A stretch of 64,000 nucleotides of DNA from Bifidobacterium saguini DSM 23967 (GTDB lineage Bacteria; Actinomycetota; Actinomycetes; Actinomycetales; Bifidobacteriaceae): NCBI RefSeq assembly GCF_000741715.1, contig NZ_JGZN01000013.1:186001-250000 (forward strand), read 5' to 3'. A program made the position numbers and the translations under genes. Shown here piece after piece: positions 41,160 through 51,119 of the stretch (the stretch's first letter is position 1; each line of letters starts with the position of its first letter). The notes under the pieces were generated by a model. The model had not been told where the DNA came from. It saw only the letters and a program-made list of their open reading frames with translations, and did not search any database.

Positions 41160-44100
41160 TTATTCGCAATAGCGCTTCGAGTACTTCGTGGCAATGCCAA
41201 TCAGTCCTGCAGCCAAAGCCATTATGGCGACAACTGCAATCACCATGACAGAGCTGCCGGTGGCACTCATTTGATTAATCCCGCCAGACTGTCCAACTCG
41301 GTCAAGCTGTCCAGATGATTGGTCGGACTGCCCAGGTTGAGTAGCCGTTTTGCGTTCCAAACCGCTAAGAGCATCGGATAGTTCCGTTACCGCGGTGTCG
41401 ACACGTTGCTGGGTAGCATCTTTATCCTTGAACACAGCGCGGGCGGACACCAGCGCCTTGTTCAGAGCCGAGACAGACTCATCCGTGTATTGGCTGAGAT
41501 CCAGTACTCCGCTGTCCACGACCTTGATCAAGGCCTCGAGACCAGTCTTGTCGACCTTACCGAGCTCCGAAGTAGGCTGCTTAACCTGCAGATGTTGTAC
41601 AGCCGTCTGAATAGACACAACTGCGGCATCAACATCAGACTGAGCAGCATTCGGATCATCAGCCAGTTTCTTGCCTGCATCAACAGCACTCTGCAGTGCA
41701 GACCAGGATTCATCGGTGAACTTGGTTGAATCAAGTTTGCCGATAAGATCAATCACAGCTTCCAAAGCCTTGACGGAGGCCTTCTTGACAAGAGCCGTTT
41801 GGCTTCCAGTCAATGCCTGAAGAGCGTTGTCCACTGCAACCTGATCCGCTGAATCATCCTTTACGATTGCCTCAGCATCGGCAAGCGCCTGAGCGAACAC
41901 CTTCCACGTAGCAGGCGTATAGTCCGATTGCTTCAACTTCTCCGCTTCGGCAAGCGCCGTCTTCAGATCAGATTTATCGCTCTTGGACTGCCCTGTGATT
42001 GACACGATGACCGCATCAGATGTTCCCGTGCCATCCTTTGCCACGGCTTTAACCACGACATAACCATTGGCTTGGGCTTTGAGCAATCCATCAGCATTAA
42101 TTACAGCTTTGGAGCTCTTCTTGCCATCGGTATCAAGAACATGCCACTGCACATCTTCGGTTCCATGAATTACATTGAAGTCCAACGTTCCATGATCTGC
42201 AGTAACAGCGGCAACATTGTTATCAGCGGCAATCGTCAATCGCTTGCTCGTGTCCGCAGACACATAGTTCGCGTAACGTGCCTTTGATTGATTGCCAAGG
42301 CGTATCGTGACAGAGCCGGAATATGTGCCGGTAAGACCCCACTCCGATTTATGGTATTCCAAATCCGATGCCGGATAACCCCACCAATCGTCGATTCCGA
42401 AATGCACACTGCCATCGGCATTAACGCTTGGCTTGATAGCACCTGTGCCAGTGCCTTCGACGCTTACTATGCCGCTGTTGCCAGAGAATCCAGCTTCAGC
42501 GTAATAGATATTGTTCTTGCTGCCGCGGAAATCATTGGTTCCTCGATTTCCTTGATCGCTGTTGCCAAAGTCGAAGAAGTCTTTGTCGTCAAGCTTCCAG
42601 GGCGTGGCATCAGCATTGAATGAACCGTCAGCAGCTGTGGAGGGTGGACGAACACCATACTGGCGTTTGTATGTCACAGTCCTATCTGCCGTACCATCAT
42701 TTACGCCATACTGATAGTCAGGATAGTACGTGAAGTAACCGTTCCTGTTCCAGCTGACTTTGTCCATGTTCGGGGCGGAATCATAGGCAACGCCCAACTC
42801 GTAGGTCCATAGCGTGCCATTGGCAGTAATGGTGTAGTCAGTAACGATTTTGCCTTGGCCATCAATCGTCAAATTGAAGGTTACAGCATGACCGCTATCA
42901 TAGGTGCCGGCAATAATGACTTTCACCGTCCCGTTTCGTGTAGTCTCCGTTTGGAGGCTGCTCAATGTCCAGCCGGAAACACCACGGTAGTCGACATTCA
43001 GGTATGGTCCTCCGACAAGCAATGTGTTGCCATCATAATTGCCTGCAGTAATTAGACCGGTGGCCTTCGAGAAAGCAATATCAAAATTACTTCCTACGAC
43101 TTTCACTTCGTTGTCATGCTCCTCTATCCGAGGCGCATTGCCATATGATGCCGGGAACGCATAAGACTTAGTTCCGATAGTGACGATATGCGTGATCACG
43201 TTACGGGTGATGCCTGAAGTGGTCTTTTCAAACTCCAACTGAACTTGATCGCCATACTGCCAGCCACCTTTTGGTGCCGGAATGCTGATGTCGCCCTTGG
43301 TCTTTGGGGACAGTGCTATTCCACTAATTTTAGTTCGCTTCACACGTGTTTCACCTTGGTTGGAAACAGTGGCGTACACGGCAAAATCGTTATCGCCAAA
43401 ATCAACAGTCTCATATCGGTTCTCGTAATTCAGCTTGAGTGCAGCTGTATTATCATTCGGCAAATCAATAGCATTTGCTCCCTGATACTGCACTGGCGAA
43501 TACACATTCTTGGTAGCGTAGCCTTCTGGTTTCTCTCGTCCCCAGATGTCCAACTGACCCCACGTGCCGACACCACCGTTGGTCTGGTTCAAACCTTCAT
43601 TGTAGTAATCGACAAGATTCCAAATAGCACCACCCATAAAGTTATCGGCACTGTAGACCTGGCTCCAATCCGCCAAAATGGTCTGGTAGTAATGCTCACG
43701 ATAGCCAGGGTTATATTGCAATTTGTTAATGGAACCGCTGATGAATCCATGCGCGTATTCATCCCAAATCACCGGCTTACCAGTGCTTTCCGCAAAGCGA
43801 ATGCCATCACCGCCGTTATGGTAGTGATAACTGAGCACGTCAACATTCGTATGATCTGCCACTCGGCCACCCCAAGAGAAAATGGTTGGTCTCGTGGGAT
43901 CTTCAGTCTTGACGTATTCCGCTTCTTCTGCCATGTTCTGGCCCCAATTGGATTCATTGGCCAATGACCACATGACAATGCTGGCATGACTACGGTCCTT
44001 CTCCACCATTTCATTGGCGGTGTGAACTATGTACTCACGGTACCGTTCCTGATATGCAGCGCCCGCAGCGAATTCGCCTACGAAAGTAATGGAATTCTCT

Positions 44101-46808
44101 TGCTCCACATAAATGCCAAGTTCATCGCACAGCTCCAACAACTGATCATTGATCGGGAAATGCGAGGCACGGATAAAGTTACCGTTGAGTTCCTTGACCT
44201 TTTCCAGCAACCGTTTTTGCGTTTGCCAGTCCTTGCCAAGCTCATCCATAGATTCCACACCATAATATGCTTGGAAATTAAAGCCACGCATCTTGGTCGG
44301 CACACCATTAACCAAGAATTTGTTGCCTTTGACCTGCACTTCGCGGAAACCAATCTTCTGGTTGAAGGTTTCTACGGTCTTGCCATCCACTTGAACCTTA
44401 GTAGTCAGCTGATAGAGATTCGGATGTTCGGCATCCCATTTCAGCGGATTCTCAATATGATTCGAAATGGACTGATCCTTTAGGCTGTCTTTGAGGCTTA
44501 TCGTGTCATTCTTCAAGGGCACGGTCTTGCCATCAGCATCCTTAAGGGAGAATTTCACCGTAGCGTTCGTCTTCCCGCTAGCGAGCACACCACTGGTCGT
44601 GAGTTTCAGCGTCGCATCCTTATACTCATCATCTAAATCAGTATCCACTTGGACTCGATTCACATATGATGCGGGCGTGGCATACATGGAGATATCGCCA
44701 ACAAGTCCACGAGTATGGCGGAATTCAAAGAAACCGTATGCGCCACTGTATGAGGTGTCGCCTTCGTTGTCGAAAGTATTACCTTCCGCAATGGTCGAAA
44801 TAGTAATCCAGTTGGTTTCTCCAGGCTTTACATAATCGGTGATATCCGCATCATAGGAATTGTATGCGCCACGGTGATCGCGAACAAAGTGCCCATTCAC
44901 CCATACGCGTGAGTAATTGAACGCTTTGTCTATGCGAAGGAACACTTTTTTGCCCTTGTAATCCGCGGGTACATCAATCTGCCTCTTGTATGGTGTCTCA
45001 ATATTGTTGCCCGGCCACCACGGCACATGACCATTGCCCCATGCAGTATCATGCTTGTTGGGATCATCCGGGTAATACACCGGGAACCCTTGGGAGTCAA
45101 GATCACCTGGCACCTGCGCATCTTTCCATGCGCTAGTGTCCGTAGAATCGCGCCAGAAAGCGTTCTGAGGCGTCAACGTCGCTTTCCAAGTTCCGTTCAA
45201 CGATAGTACCGGAGTTTTCACACCGGCAACCTGCTCCGGAATCTTGTTGACTACAACGCGATCATATTTTGCCGAATTGCCCTTCATGGTGAGTTCGTTC
45301 ACACCATCAGTGCTTTTCGCTCCAAAAATCTGCCATTCGTTCAATCCGCGAATAGCACCCGAAGCGGCGCCGAGCACACGTATGCGCATATAGCGAATAT
45401 GACTTTCAGCTAAAGGAACGCTATCCGTAGCACCAGTGGAAGTCCCCTCGTAATACGTGCGGTAGGCTACATCATTATCGGATACCTCAATTTTGTATAA
45501 ATACCCACCATTGGCTTGCGGCCATGTCAATGAGATGCCATCGAAATCAAATGGAGCTCCCATGTCCACTTTGATCCACTGGTTATCCTGGTTCTGTTCA
45601 ACCGGCACCCAACCCGTAGTAGCGTCATCATCGGCTACTTTATCCGCTGCCTGGCCATTCTGGGCACTGGAAGCAGAGAATGTAAGCTTCATATCCGCAG
45701 GAAGATTGGTAGTAGAGAATAGCAGCGTATACGCATGTGAGGCTTGATCTCCGACCTTGGCATACGCCTTGATGCTCAGGAATCCATCCACTTTAAACTC
45801 GGTACCATCGTAAAGCTTGCCTTGTGTCTTTGGGTCGGAACCGTCGGTGGTGTAATAGATTTTCGCATCGCTCCAGGCAGAACGCAGGCCAATCTTCGTA
45901 CCTTGCTTGACTCTGCCGGGCGCTACAGACGAATACACTTTTTGCACTGCATACTCGAATTCAGCAATGTTGGAAGACTCTCGCCCATCCTGCACCGCTA
46001 TAGCGCGTATCTTGACATCACGGTCAATAGTAATGCCATCGCGATATTCGGCAGATTTTTCCGTAGGCTGCGAACCATCCGTAGTGTAATGAATCGCGGC
46101 ATCTGAATCAGGAGACGCAAGCCGCACCTGTGAACCAGGGCGCAGCTCTGTTCCAGAGGCTACATCAGCCTGAATATCTCGCAGCTTGTCAGTGTTATAA
46201 GCTCCAATCTCTGTAATCGCGAACCACGTAGCCGCATCAGTGATTGCAACCTTGAAGGCCTTCACCTTCACCGGTTTGTCGCCTAATGAAGCAATAGCAG
46301 TCAAATTCTGCTTCTCATCATCACTTACGGACTGTTCCTCTAAATCTGTCCAATTCTGCCCATCTGACGAATAACTAATTGTGTATTTGTTAATAGGTAA
46401 CTTGGACTCTTTATTTTTGATGGTGATGGTATTGAGCTCAACTACTTCGTTGAGCGTAATAGTCAGCGCAAACTTTTGACCAGCAGAAGCTTGGGCAATG
46501 GTAGTGCTATCACCGTCTACCGCATGGTCAGCCGAATGGTTGTTCGAGGAATCCTGATACTGCGGCTGATCCATGCTGACAGATTGCTTATATGCGTAAT
46601 TGATGTATCCAGCGAAATCTCCATTGGAAGCCATTGCTAATACACGTTTTTTCGCCGCATCAGTTGTTGCTGCCGTGCCGACATGTGATGTAGTGGCATC
46701 CACTTGTTCCGGATTCCACTCGTTGGCATACGCCGGCAATGAAAATGATGTAAGCAGCGCCGCTACTGACACCATTCCGGCAACCCAACGCCGTTGTTGG
46801 TTGTTCAT
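41160..46808 (-). CDS. Secreted, membrane-anchored multidomain GH2 beta-galactosidase-type enzyme
   Basis: 1882 residues from ATG 46808 (AAAGGA upstream). In order: signal peptide (1-28), F5/8-type carbohydrate-binding domain (about 60-190), two chitobiase-C-like domains (200-345), a second F5/8-type domain (365-500), and the GH2 sandwich, Ig and barrel domains. The acid/base is Glu952 in MWSLANESNWG and the nucleophile Glu1017 in VIWDEYAHG. Then come C-terminal beta domains, a BIG2-like domain, three FIVAR repeats (about 1615-1820) and a C-terminal membrane segment with a KYSKRY tail, without LPxTG. It should hydrolyse beta-galactosides or related glycans at the cell surface; the exact linkage is unknown. 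Confidence 0.93.
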   Translation of the reverse strand: MNNQQRRWVAGMVSVAALLTSFSLPAYANEWNPEQVDATTSHVGTAATTDAAKKRVLAMASNGDFAGYINYAYKQSVSMDQPQYQDSSNNHSADHAVDGDSTTIAQASAGQKFALTITLNEVVELNTITIKNKESKLPINKYTISYSSDGQNWTDLEEQSVSDDEKQNLTAIASLGDKPVKVKAFKVAITDAATWFAITEIGAYNTDKLRDIQADVASGTELRPGSQVRLASPDSDAAIHYTTDGSQPTEKSAEYRDGITIDRDVKIRAIAVQDGRESSNIAEFEYAVQKVYSSVAPGRVKQGTKIGLRSAWSDAKIYYTTDGSDPKTQGKLYDGTEFKVDGFLSIKAYAKVGDQASHAYTLLFSTTNLPADMKLTFSASSAQNGQAADKVADDDATTGWVPVEQNQDNQWIKVDMGAPFDFDGISLTWPQANGGYLYKIEVSDNDVAYRTYYEGTSTGATDSVPLAESHIRYMRIRVLGAASGAIRGLNEWQIFGAKSTDGVNELTMKGNSAKYDRVVVNKIPEQVAGVKTPVLSLNGTWKATLTPQNAFWRDSTDTSAWKDAQVPGDLDSQGFPVYYPDDPNKHDTAWGNGHVPWWPGNNIETPYKRQIDVPADYKGKKVFLRIDKAFNYSRVWVNGHFVRDHRGAYNSYDADITDYVKPGETNWITISTIAEGNTFDNEGDTSYSGAYGFFEFRHTRGLVGDISMYATPASYVNRVQVDTDLDDEYKDATLKLTTSGVLASGKTNATVKFSLKDADGKTVPLKNDTISLKDSLKDQSISNHIENPLKWDAEHPNLYQLTTKVQVDGKTVETFNQKIGFREVQVKGNKFLVNGVPTKMRGFNFQAYYGVESMDELGKDWQTQKRLLEKVKELNGNFIRASHFPINDQLLELCDELGIYVEQENSITFVGEFAAGAAYQERYREYIVHTANEMVEKDRSHASIVMWSLANESNWGQNMAEEAEYVKTEDPTRPTIFSWGGRVADHTNVDVLSYHYHNGGDGIRFAESTGKPVIWDEYAHGFISGSINKLQYNPGYREHYYQTILADWSQVYSADNFMGGAIWNLVDYYNEGLNQTNGGVGTWGQLDIWGREKPEGYATKNVYSPVQYQGANAIDLPNDNTAALKLNYENRYETVDFGDNDFAVYATVSNQGETRVKRTKISGIALSPKTKGDISIPAPKGGWQYGDQVQLEFEKTTSGITRNVITHIVTIGTKSYAFPASYGNAPRIEEHDNEVKVVGSNFDIAFSKATGLITAGNYDGNTLLVGGPYLNVDYRGVSGWTLSSLQTETTRNGTVKVIIAGTYDSGHAVTFNLTIDGQGKIVTDYTITANGTLWTYELGVAYDSAPNMDKVSWNRNGYFTYYPDYQYGVNDGTADRTVTYKRQYGVRPPSTAADGSFNADATPWKLDDKDFFDFGNSDQGNRGTNDFRGSKNNIYYAEAGFSGNSGIVSVEGTGTGAIKPSVNADGSVHFGIDDWWGYPASDLEYHKSEWGLTGTYSGSVTIRLGNQSKARYANYVSADTSKRLTIAADNNVAAVTADHGTLDFNVIHGTEDVQWHVLDTDGKKSSKAVINADGLLKAQANGYVVVKAVAKDGTGTSDAVIVSITGQSKSDKSDLKTALAEAEKLKQSDYTPATWKVFAQALADAEAIVKDDSADQVAVDNALQALTGSQTALVKKASVKALEAVIDLIGKLDSTKFTDESWSALQSAVDAGKKLADDPNAAQSDVDAAVVSIQTAVQHLQVKQPTSELGKVDKTGLEALIKVVDSGVLDLSQYTDESVSALNKALVSARAVFKDKDATQQRVDTAVTELSDALSGLERKTATQPGQSDQSSGQLDRVGQSGGINQMSATGSSVMVIAVVAIMALAAGLIGIATKYSKRYCE

Positions 46809-47074
46809 AGAGAATAAATCCTTTCGTATGTGTATACAAAAGCACATCTGCTCATACTCGTTGCAGAGGCTTAATCAGAACCCTTACTGTTGCCGTCACA
46901 GTCACCGCCGCGTTTTTGGCGCAACCGTACGGCTTCCATATCACCCCCTCTCTTCCCTCTTTTTCAAAATCAGCCTTCCCCCATTGCAATGTTGCCGACA
47001 GCCTGTGTGCCGCTGACAACGTATGTATCGTCAAAAAAGGGCACGCCACCGCTGCAATGACGTGCCCCGAATAA
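46809..47074. other. Intergenic region upstream of the GH2 gene
   Basis: The 266-bp gap contains TTTCGTATGTGTATACAAAA (one-mismatch dyad) near 46825, close to the GH2 start, and the terminator of the ABC operon at 47034-47067. No gene was found. Confidence 0.45.
47034..47067 (-). terminator. Terminator of the ABC transporter/glycosidase operon
   Basis: On the minus strand GGGCACG...CGTGCCC (7-bp stem, 15-nt loop) is followed by TTTTTTGACG. It lies just after the barrel glycosidase-like gene, so GH2 is probably transcribed separately. Confidence 0.75.
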
Positions 47075-49201
47075 TCAGTCCGAAGGGAAATCTTCTTCGG
47101 CAATCATGCGCATCCAAATATTCAGATGCCAGTCCTGATCGTTGGCCAGCGGATCGGCCTGATGCATAGCGCGACCATCCACATTGGAGGGGAATACATA
47201 AGCGCAGGTGGCGGAACCGTCTGTACCATAATTCGCCATATTCGCCTCGAAAATGGCTTTGGCCAGTACGTCGGTTTCCTTGGTGCGATGTGATTGCGGC
47301 AACCTGGCCAGTACTTCCGCCGTCAGCGTGGACCAGTAATGCGGGAACACATCACCGAATTGGCGGTTGATGCCGAACCAGTAGCCATCCCAATGCCTGA
47401 TGGCCACACCATAAAGGCGAGAATCTGGCTGTGGACCGCTGAACGAGAGCAGCCATTGCAGGCGCTCCAACGCTCCATCCAGATATTTTGCGCGGTCAGT
47501 GATGCGGTGAGCCTCCAACAGCAAACTCACCAATGGAGCGGTAATGGACTGCTCATAGGAGACTTCATGGTAAGGCAGATCACTACCAAGCTTGAGGAAG
47601 TAGTCGGCACTGGCCACCACGCGGGCTCGTAGCCTCTTGGCATCTTCCAATCGACCGGCAACTTCCAGCACATGAGCCAATGTGGCACTGCTCTCTGCAA
47701 ATTCGATGCTGAGGAAGTGCTCGCCCCCGATTTCAGCCGCGCGGTCGAAGATTTTCAGCGCCATATCGATGTCATGCTCATCATGGGTGGCGTAGTAATG
47801 CTCGGTATAGAAGCTCACTATCCACGGGCAGTCATAAAGACGGCCGCCGAATTCGGATTCCGGCAGACCTGAGCCACGGCGGATCGCTCCGGTTTCATCG
47901 ATGAGCGCAGCTTCCGCGAAATCACGCCAACGATCGGCAGCTTGCTGTGCTGGCCCGCGTAAGGGTTCCTCCAAAAAGCCGAGGTTCAGCGAGCGCTGCA
48001 GCAACACTGGCATAGCAATGCGTTCGGAGCCGTCCGACCAATCGTTCCAGCTGGCATCAATGAAATGCACTCCACTGCGCACATCGGTGGCAACTATCGC
48101 GCCAGCAAGCACGCCTTCACGTTCATGAGCTACCTGATGCTTCAGAATGTAACGCGCACGATCATTGACCGTGTCTTTGAGCGACTTGTGGAACAGCACT
48201 TCCGTGTGAGCGCGTGCATCACCATCCACTAATGCCAGCTGATAGGTCCCAGCATGGTCCGCAGTAAGCACATCGCCGGTATCGGTACGTTGAACTGTGA
48301 GCCCGCCGCCAATGGCCTTGACCTCACGCTCGGTGGTCACGATGATGCTTTGTCCAACGGTGGCACTCATCGATGAGAATGTAGCCGGAGCGTCGGTGGC
48401 ACTCAGGAATGACTGCTCGTCCGCATACCATCCCAGTTCCCAAGACAGTACATAGGATTCGCCGGGTTCAAGAACAATGCTGGGCTGCCCGCCAAAGGAA
48501 TCCGGATTGATGGCTTGATCGGTGACTTGCAGCACGATATGTCCGCGAACATCCGAATAGGTGACTTGGTTACGCGATTGGATGGAGTACGCGTTAATTG
48601 CGCCTTCGCGCACAATCAATCCGAGGCGATTGCCTTGCCCGTTCATTGGCTTGGCCAGCACCCAGCTCCAGTCGCCTCCTGCGAATATGTGCGTGTTCAC
48701 ACATTCACGGAGAGATTTTGAGGCGCCCGGATAGCGATCGTTGAATGGAGCTTGAACGCCGAGGCCAGTGATGGTAACCGTCTGATTGGTAACATTGCGC
48801 CACTCATATCGTTCGGTTAACCGTTCTCCGCCAGTGCGAGTCACATCTAGAGCTAATCCGGTACCGGTAATGGCGAAAATCTGATGTTCTTCTCCACCGG
48901 AAACTTCATACTGGTGTGGTTTATTCCATTGGGCGCCGCCCAGGGATGTGATAGCGTATCCGCTCCCCCAATATTGATCTGAAGTGTGCCATGAGACGCT
49001 GTCGTCAAGAAGGTAGTGACGTTCAGGATTGTCATCATTGATGAACGCCACTGGGGCTCCTGTTTGTTGATCGAGCAGGGCACGTCCGTTACCGAATTTC
49101 AGTGCGGAACCAGCATATTCGGTCAAATTGGAGGTAGCCTGAGCTTCTCGCTTTGAACGCTCGATGGCAGCTTGCTGTGCTGCAGTAAGTGTTACAGACA
49201 T
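47075..49201 (-). CDS. Unrecognised six-hairpin-barrel glycosidase-like protein
   Basis: A 708-residue cytoplasmic protein without signal peptide. The N-terminal half looks like beta-sandwich (for example EYEWRNVTNQTVTITGLGVQ and IVLEPGESYVLSWELGW). The C-terminal half is alpha-helical with SGLPESEFGGRLYDCPWIVS, ADYFLKLGSDLPYHEVSYEQ and RHWDGYWFGINRQFGDVFPH, the general style of an (alpha/alpha)6 barrel glycosidase or lyase. I do not recognise the family. The start at 49201 is supported by AAAGGGAAG. It lies 16 bp after the second permease, so it is the operon's intracellular enzyme. Acidic residues in EFGGRLYDCPW and GYWFG are candidates for catalysis. Confidence 0.75.
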   Translation of the reverse strand: MSVTLTAAQQAAIERSKREAQATSNLTEYAGSALKFGNGRALLDQQTGAPVAFINDDNPERHYLLDDSVSWHTSDQYWGSGYAITSLGGAQWNKPHQYEVSGGEEHQIFAITGTGLALDVTRTGGERLTERYEWRNVTNQTVTITGLGVQAPFNDRYPGASKSLRECVNTHIFAGGDWSWVLAKPMNGQGNRLGLIVREGAINAYSIQSRNQVTYSDVRGHIVLQVTDQAINPDSFGGQPSIVLEPGESYVLSWELGWYADEQSFLSATDAPATFSSMSATVGQSIIVTTEREVKAIGGGLTVQRTDTGDVLTADHAGTYQLALVDGDARAHTEVLFHKSLKDTVNDRARYILKHQVAHEREGVLAGAIVATDVRSGVHFIDASWNDWSDGSERIAMPVLLQRSLNLGFLEEPLRGPAQQAADRWRDFAEAALIDETGAIRRGSGLPESEFGGRLYDCPWIVSFYTEHYYATHDEHDIDMALKIFDRAAEIGGEHFLSIEFAESSATLAHVLEVAGRLEDAKRLRARVVASADYFLKLGSDLPYHEVSYEQSITAPLVSLLLEAHRITDRAKYLDGALERLQWLLSFSGPQPDSRLYGVAIRHWDGYWFGINRQFGDVFPHYWSTLTAEVLARLPQSHRTKETDVLAKAIFEANMANYGTDGSATCAYVFPSNVDGRAMHQADPLANDQDWHLNIWMRMIAEEDFPSD

Positions 49202-49217
49202 AACAGGCACTTCCCTT

Positions 49218-50051
49218 TCAGCCCTTAACGGAGCCTGCAACCAGTCCGGATACAATCCACTTCTGGCAGAAGCAGAAGAAGATGAATACCGGGACCAAGG
49301 CAAGAACCGTGATGGTCATAAACAGCGGCCAGTTGGTGGAGAATTGCTGCACGGCGTTGTAGACCTGTAGCACCACAGTCTGGTTTTCCGTGGAGCTCAG
49401 GAACACACTCGGCAGGAGGAAGTCATTCCACGTACCCATCACCTGGAATACGACCACCGTGGTCAAAATCGGAGTAATGAGCGGCAGCACAATCCGGTAA
49501 TAAATACGCCACGGGCCAGCCCCATCGATTTTCGCGGCTTCAAACAACTCCTGCGGCAGCGACTTCATGTATCCGACAATGAGGAAGTAGCAGAACACAC
49601 TGGAGCCCATGTACAGCACAATCAAGCCGAGTAGTGAATCCACGAGTCCGAAGTCGGATTCCATGCGGTACAGCGGCAGCATGGTTGCCTGCGCAGGAAT
49701 AGCGAAAGTGACCATCAGCACACCGCCGACGATGGCAGTAAACTTCGATTTTTTATAAATCACACCGAAAGCAGCCATAGAACCGATGAGTACCTGCAGA
49801 GCCACGGCAACCACCGTGACAATCAGCGTATTGATGAATGCGCGAACAATCGTGCCGTCCGCAAATGCTTCTTTGTAATTGTCGAATGTCCATCGCGCAG
49901 GTAATCCAAGCGGATTCTTAATCATATCGATTGAGGTTTTGAACGAGCTAATCAGCACGTAGTACAACGGCACTGCACAAATCAAGGCCAGCGCCAGAAC
50001 CACAATGGTACGGATGATTTTCTTAACGAGTTCACGCTGAGACGGTGTCAT
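49218..50051 (-). CDS. Carbohydrate ABC transporter permease (MalG type)
   Basis: A 277-residue inner-membrane protein with about six segments and the EAA loop ELFEAAKIDGAGPWRIYYRIVLPLI that contacts the ATPase. It is the MalG-type half of a CUT1 importer. Its start overlaps the preceding permease by an ATGA junction. No ATPase gene is in the locus, so it probably uses a shared MsmK-like ATPase, as is usual in bifidobacteria. Confidence 0.94.
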   Translation of the reverse strand: MTPSQRELVKKIIRTIVVLALALICAVPLYYVLISSFKTSIDMIKNPLGLPARWTFDNYKEAFADGTIVRAFINTLIVTVVAVALQVLIGSMAAFGVIYKKSKFTAIVGGVLMVTFAIPAQATMLPLYRMESDFGLVDSLLGLIVLYMGSSVFCYFLIVGYMKSLPQELFEAAKIDGAGPWRIYYRIVLPLITPILTTVVVFQVMGTWNDFLLPSVFLSSTENQTVVLQVYNAVQQFSTNWPLFMTITVLALVPVFIFFCFCQKWIVSGLVAGSVKG

Positions 50052-50986
50052 TGGAACCTCTTTTCCACGGCGTTAGCGATGCCGGTCTGCGCGGCGATGA
50101 CAATAATGCAGGCGAGAGTGAAAAGCACAGAGAGTGCAGAACCCAAGCCATACTGGCTTTGGCCGATGCCCTTAAGGATGATGGCTTGAGACAAGGTGTT
50201 CGTGGAGTATCCAGGACCACCGCCAGTCAAGGTGTATGGCAGATCGTAAATCTTCAGGCCACCGGTCATCAGCAGGAACATGGAGACTACGATGCCGGGA
50301 ATAAGCTGCGGCAGCGTGATGTGGAAGAACTGCTGACGGCTATTGGCACCATCCACGCGAGCTTGCTCATACAAATCAGCTGGAATGGTTTGTAAATAGG
50401 CGAGATACAGTGTGGCATGCCAGCCCACTTGCATCCATACGGCTACGAAAATCACACAGAAGCGGGCCCAATTGTCGTCGGCCAGCCAAGGCACATTGGG
50501 GATGCCGAATACGGCAAGCACCTTGTTCATTACGCCAGAGCCGAGCGGGGAGAAAATGTACTGCCAAATCAGACCGATGATGGCCTGCGCGGGAACACCC
50601 AGAAAGAAGAACAGGGAGCGGGCGAAACTGCGGCCCCACATAGCTTTGTTCAGTGTTACCGCCAGCGGGATGGCGAAGCATGTGACCAGAAGCGTGGTTG
50701 CGAAGGCGTATAGCAGGGTGAATCCAAGAGCGGAGAGCAGCGATGGGTCTTTAAAAATCGCCACATAGTTGCTTACGCCAACAAAGTTGAATGTTGTGGA
50801 GTAGCCGTCATAATCGGTGAGTGAATAGAAGAACGACTGCACCAGCGGAATAAGCGTCAGGATGGAGAAAACAATGATGATTGGCAGAAGGAACCACAGC
50901 GACGAAAGGTTCTCTGCCCAAAGGGATGATGATGCATGCTTGTGTTTCGTGGTTGCAGAAGCATGCCCTATGGTTGCAGCGGTCAT
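50048..50986 (-). CDS. Carbohydrate ABC transporter permease (MalF type)
   Basis: A 312-residue MalF-type permease with six membrane segments and EAA loop DLYEQARVDGANSRQQFFHITLPQL. It lies between the binding-protein gene and the second permease. A strong hairpin at 51025-51061 lies upstream, so it is likely made in lower amounts than the binding protein. Substrate specificity lies mostly in the binding protein. Confidence 0.94.
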   Translation of the reverse strand: MTAATIGHASATTKHKHASSSLWAENLSSLWFLLPIIIVFSILTLIPLVQSFFYSLTDYDGYSTTFNFVGVSNYVAIFKDPSLLSALGFTLLYAFATTLLVTCFAIPLAVTLNKAMWGRSFARSLFFFLGVPAQAIIGLIWQYIFSPLGSGVMNKVLAVFGIPNVPWLADDNWARFCVIFVAVWMQVGWHATLYLAYLQTIPADLYEQARVDGANSRQQFFHITLPQLIPGIVVSMFLLMTGGLKIYDLPYTLTGGGPGYSTNTLSQAIILKGIGQSQYGLGSALSVLFTLACIIVIAAQTGIANAVEKRFQ

Positions 50987-51024
50987 GGGGAATCCTTTGA
51001 AAGCGAGTCGAATGAATTGAGAAG

Positions 51025-51061
51025 GCCGTGCCTATCGCCGAATGGGCGATCGGCACGGCCC
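51025..51061 (-). terminator. Intercistronic hairpin between binding protein and permease genes
   Basis: GGCCGTGCC pairs with GGCACGGCC, extended by ATCGCC/GGCGAT, giving about 15 pairs. It has no long T-run; such structures after a binding-protein gene usually protect its mRNA and lower permease expression. Confidence 0.6.
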
Positions 51062-51119
51062 CGCGGAGGAGAGAGGAAATACAAGAAGAGAATGAGATCT
51101 ATGAATAATCAGTGATGTA

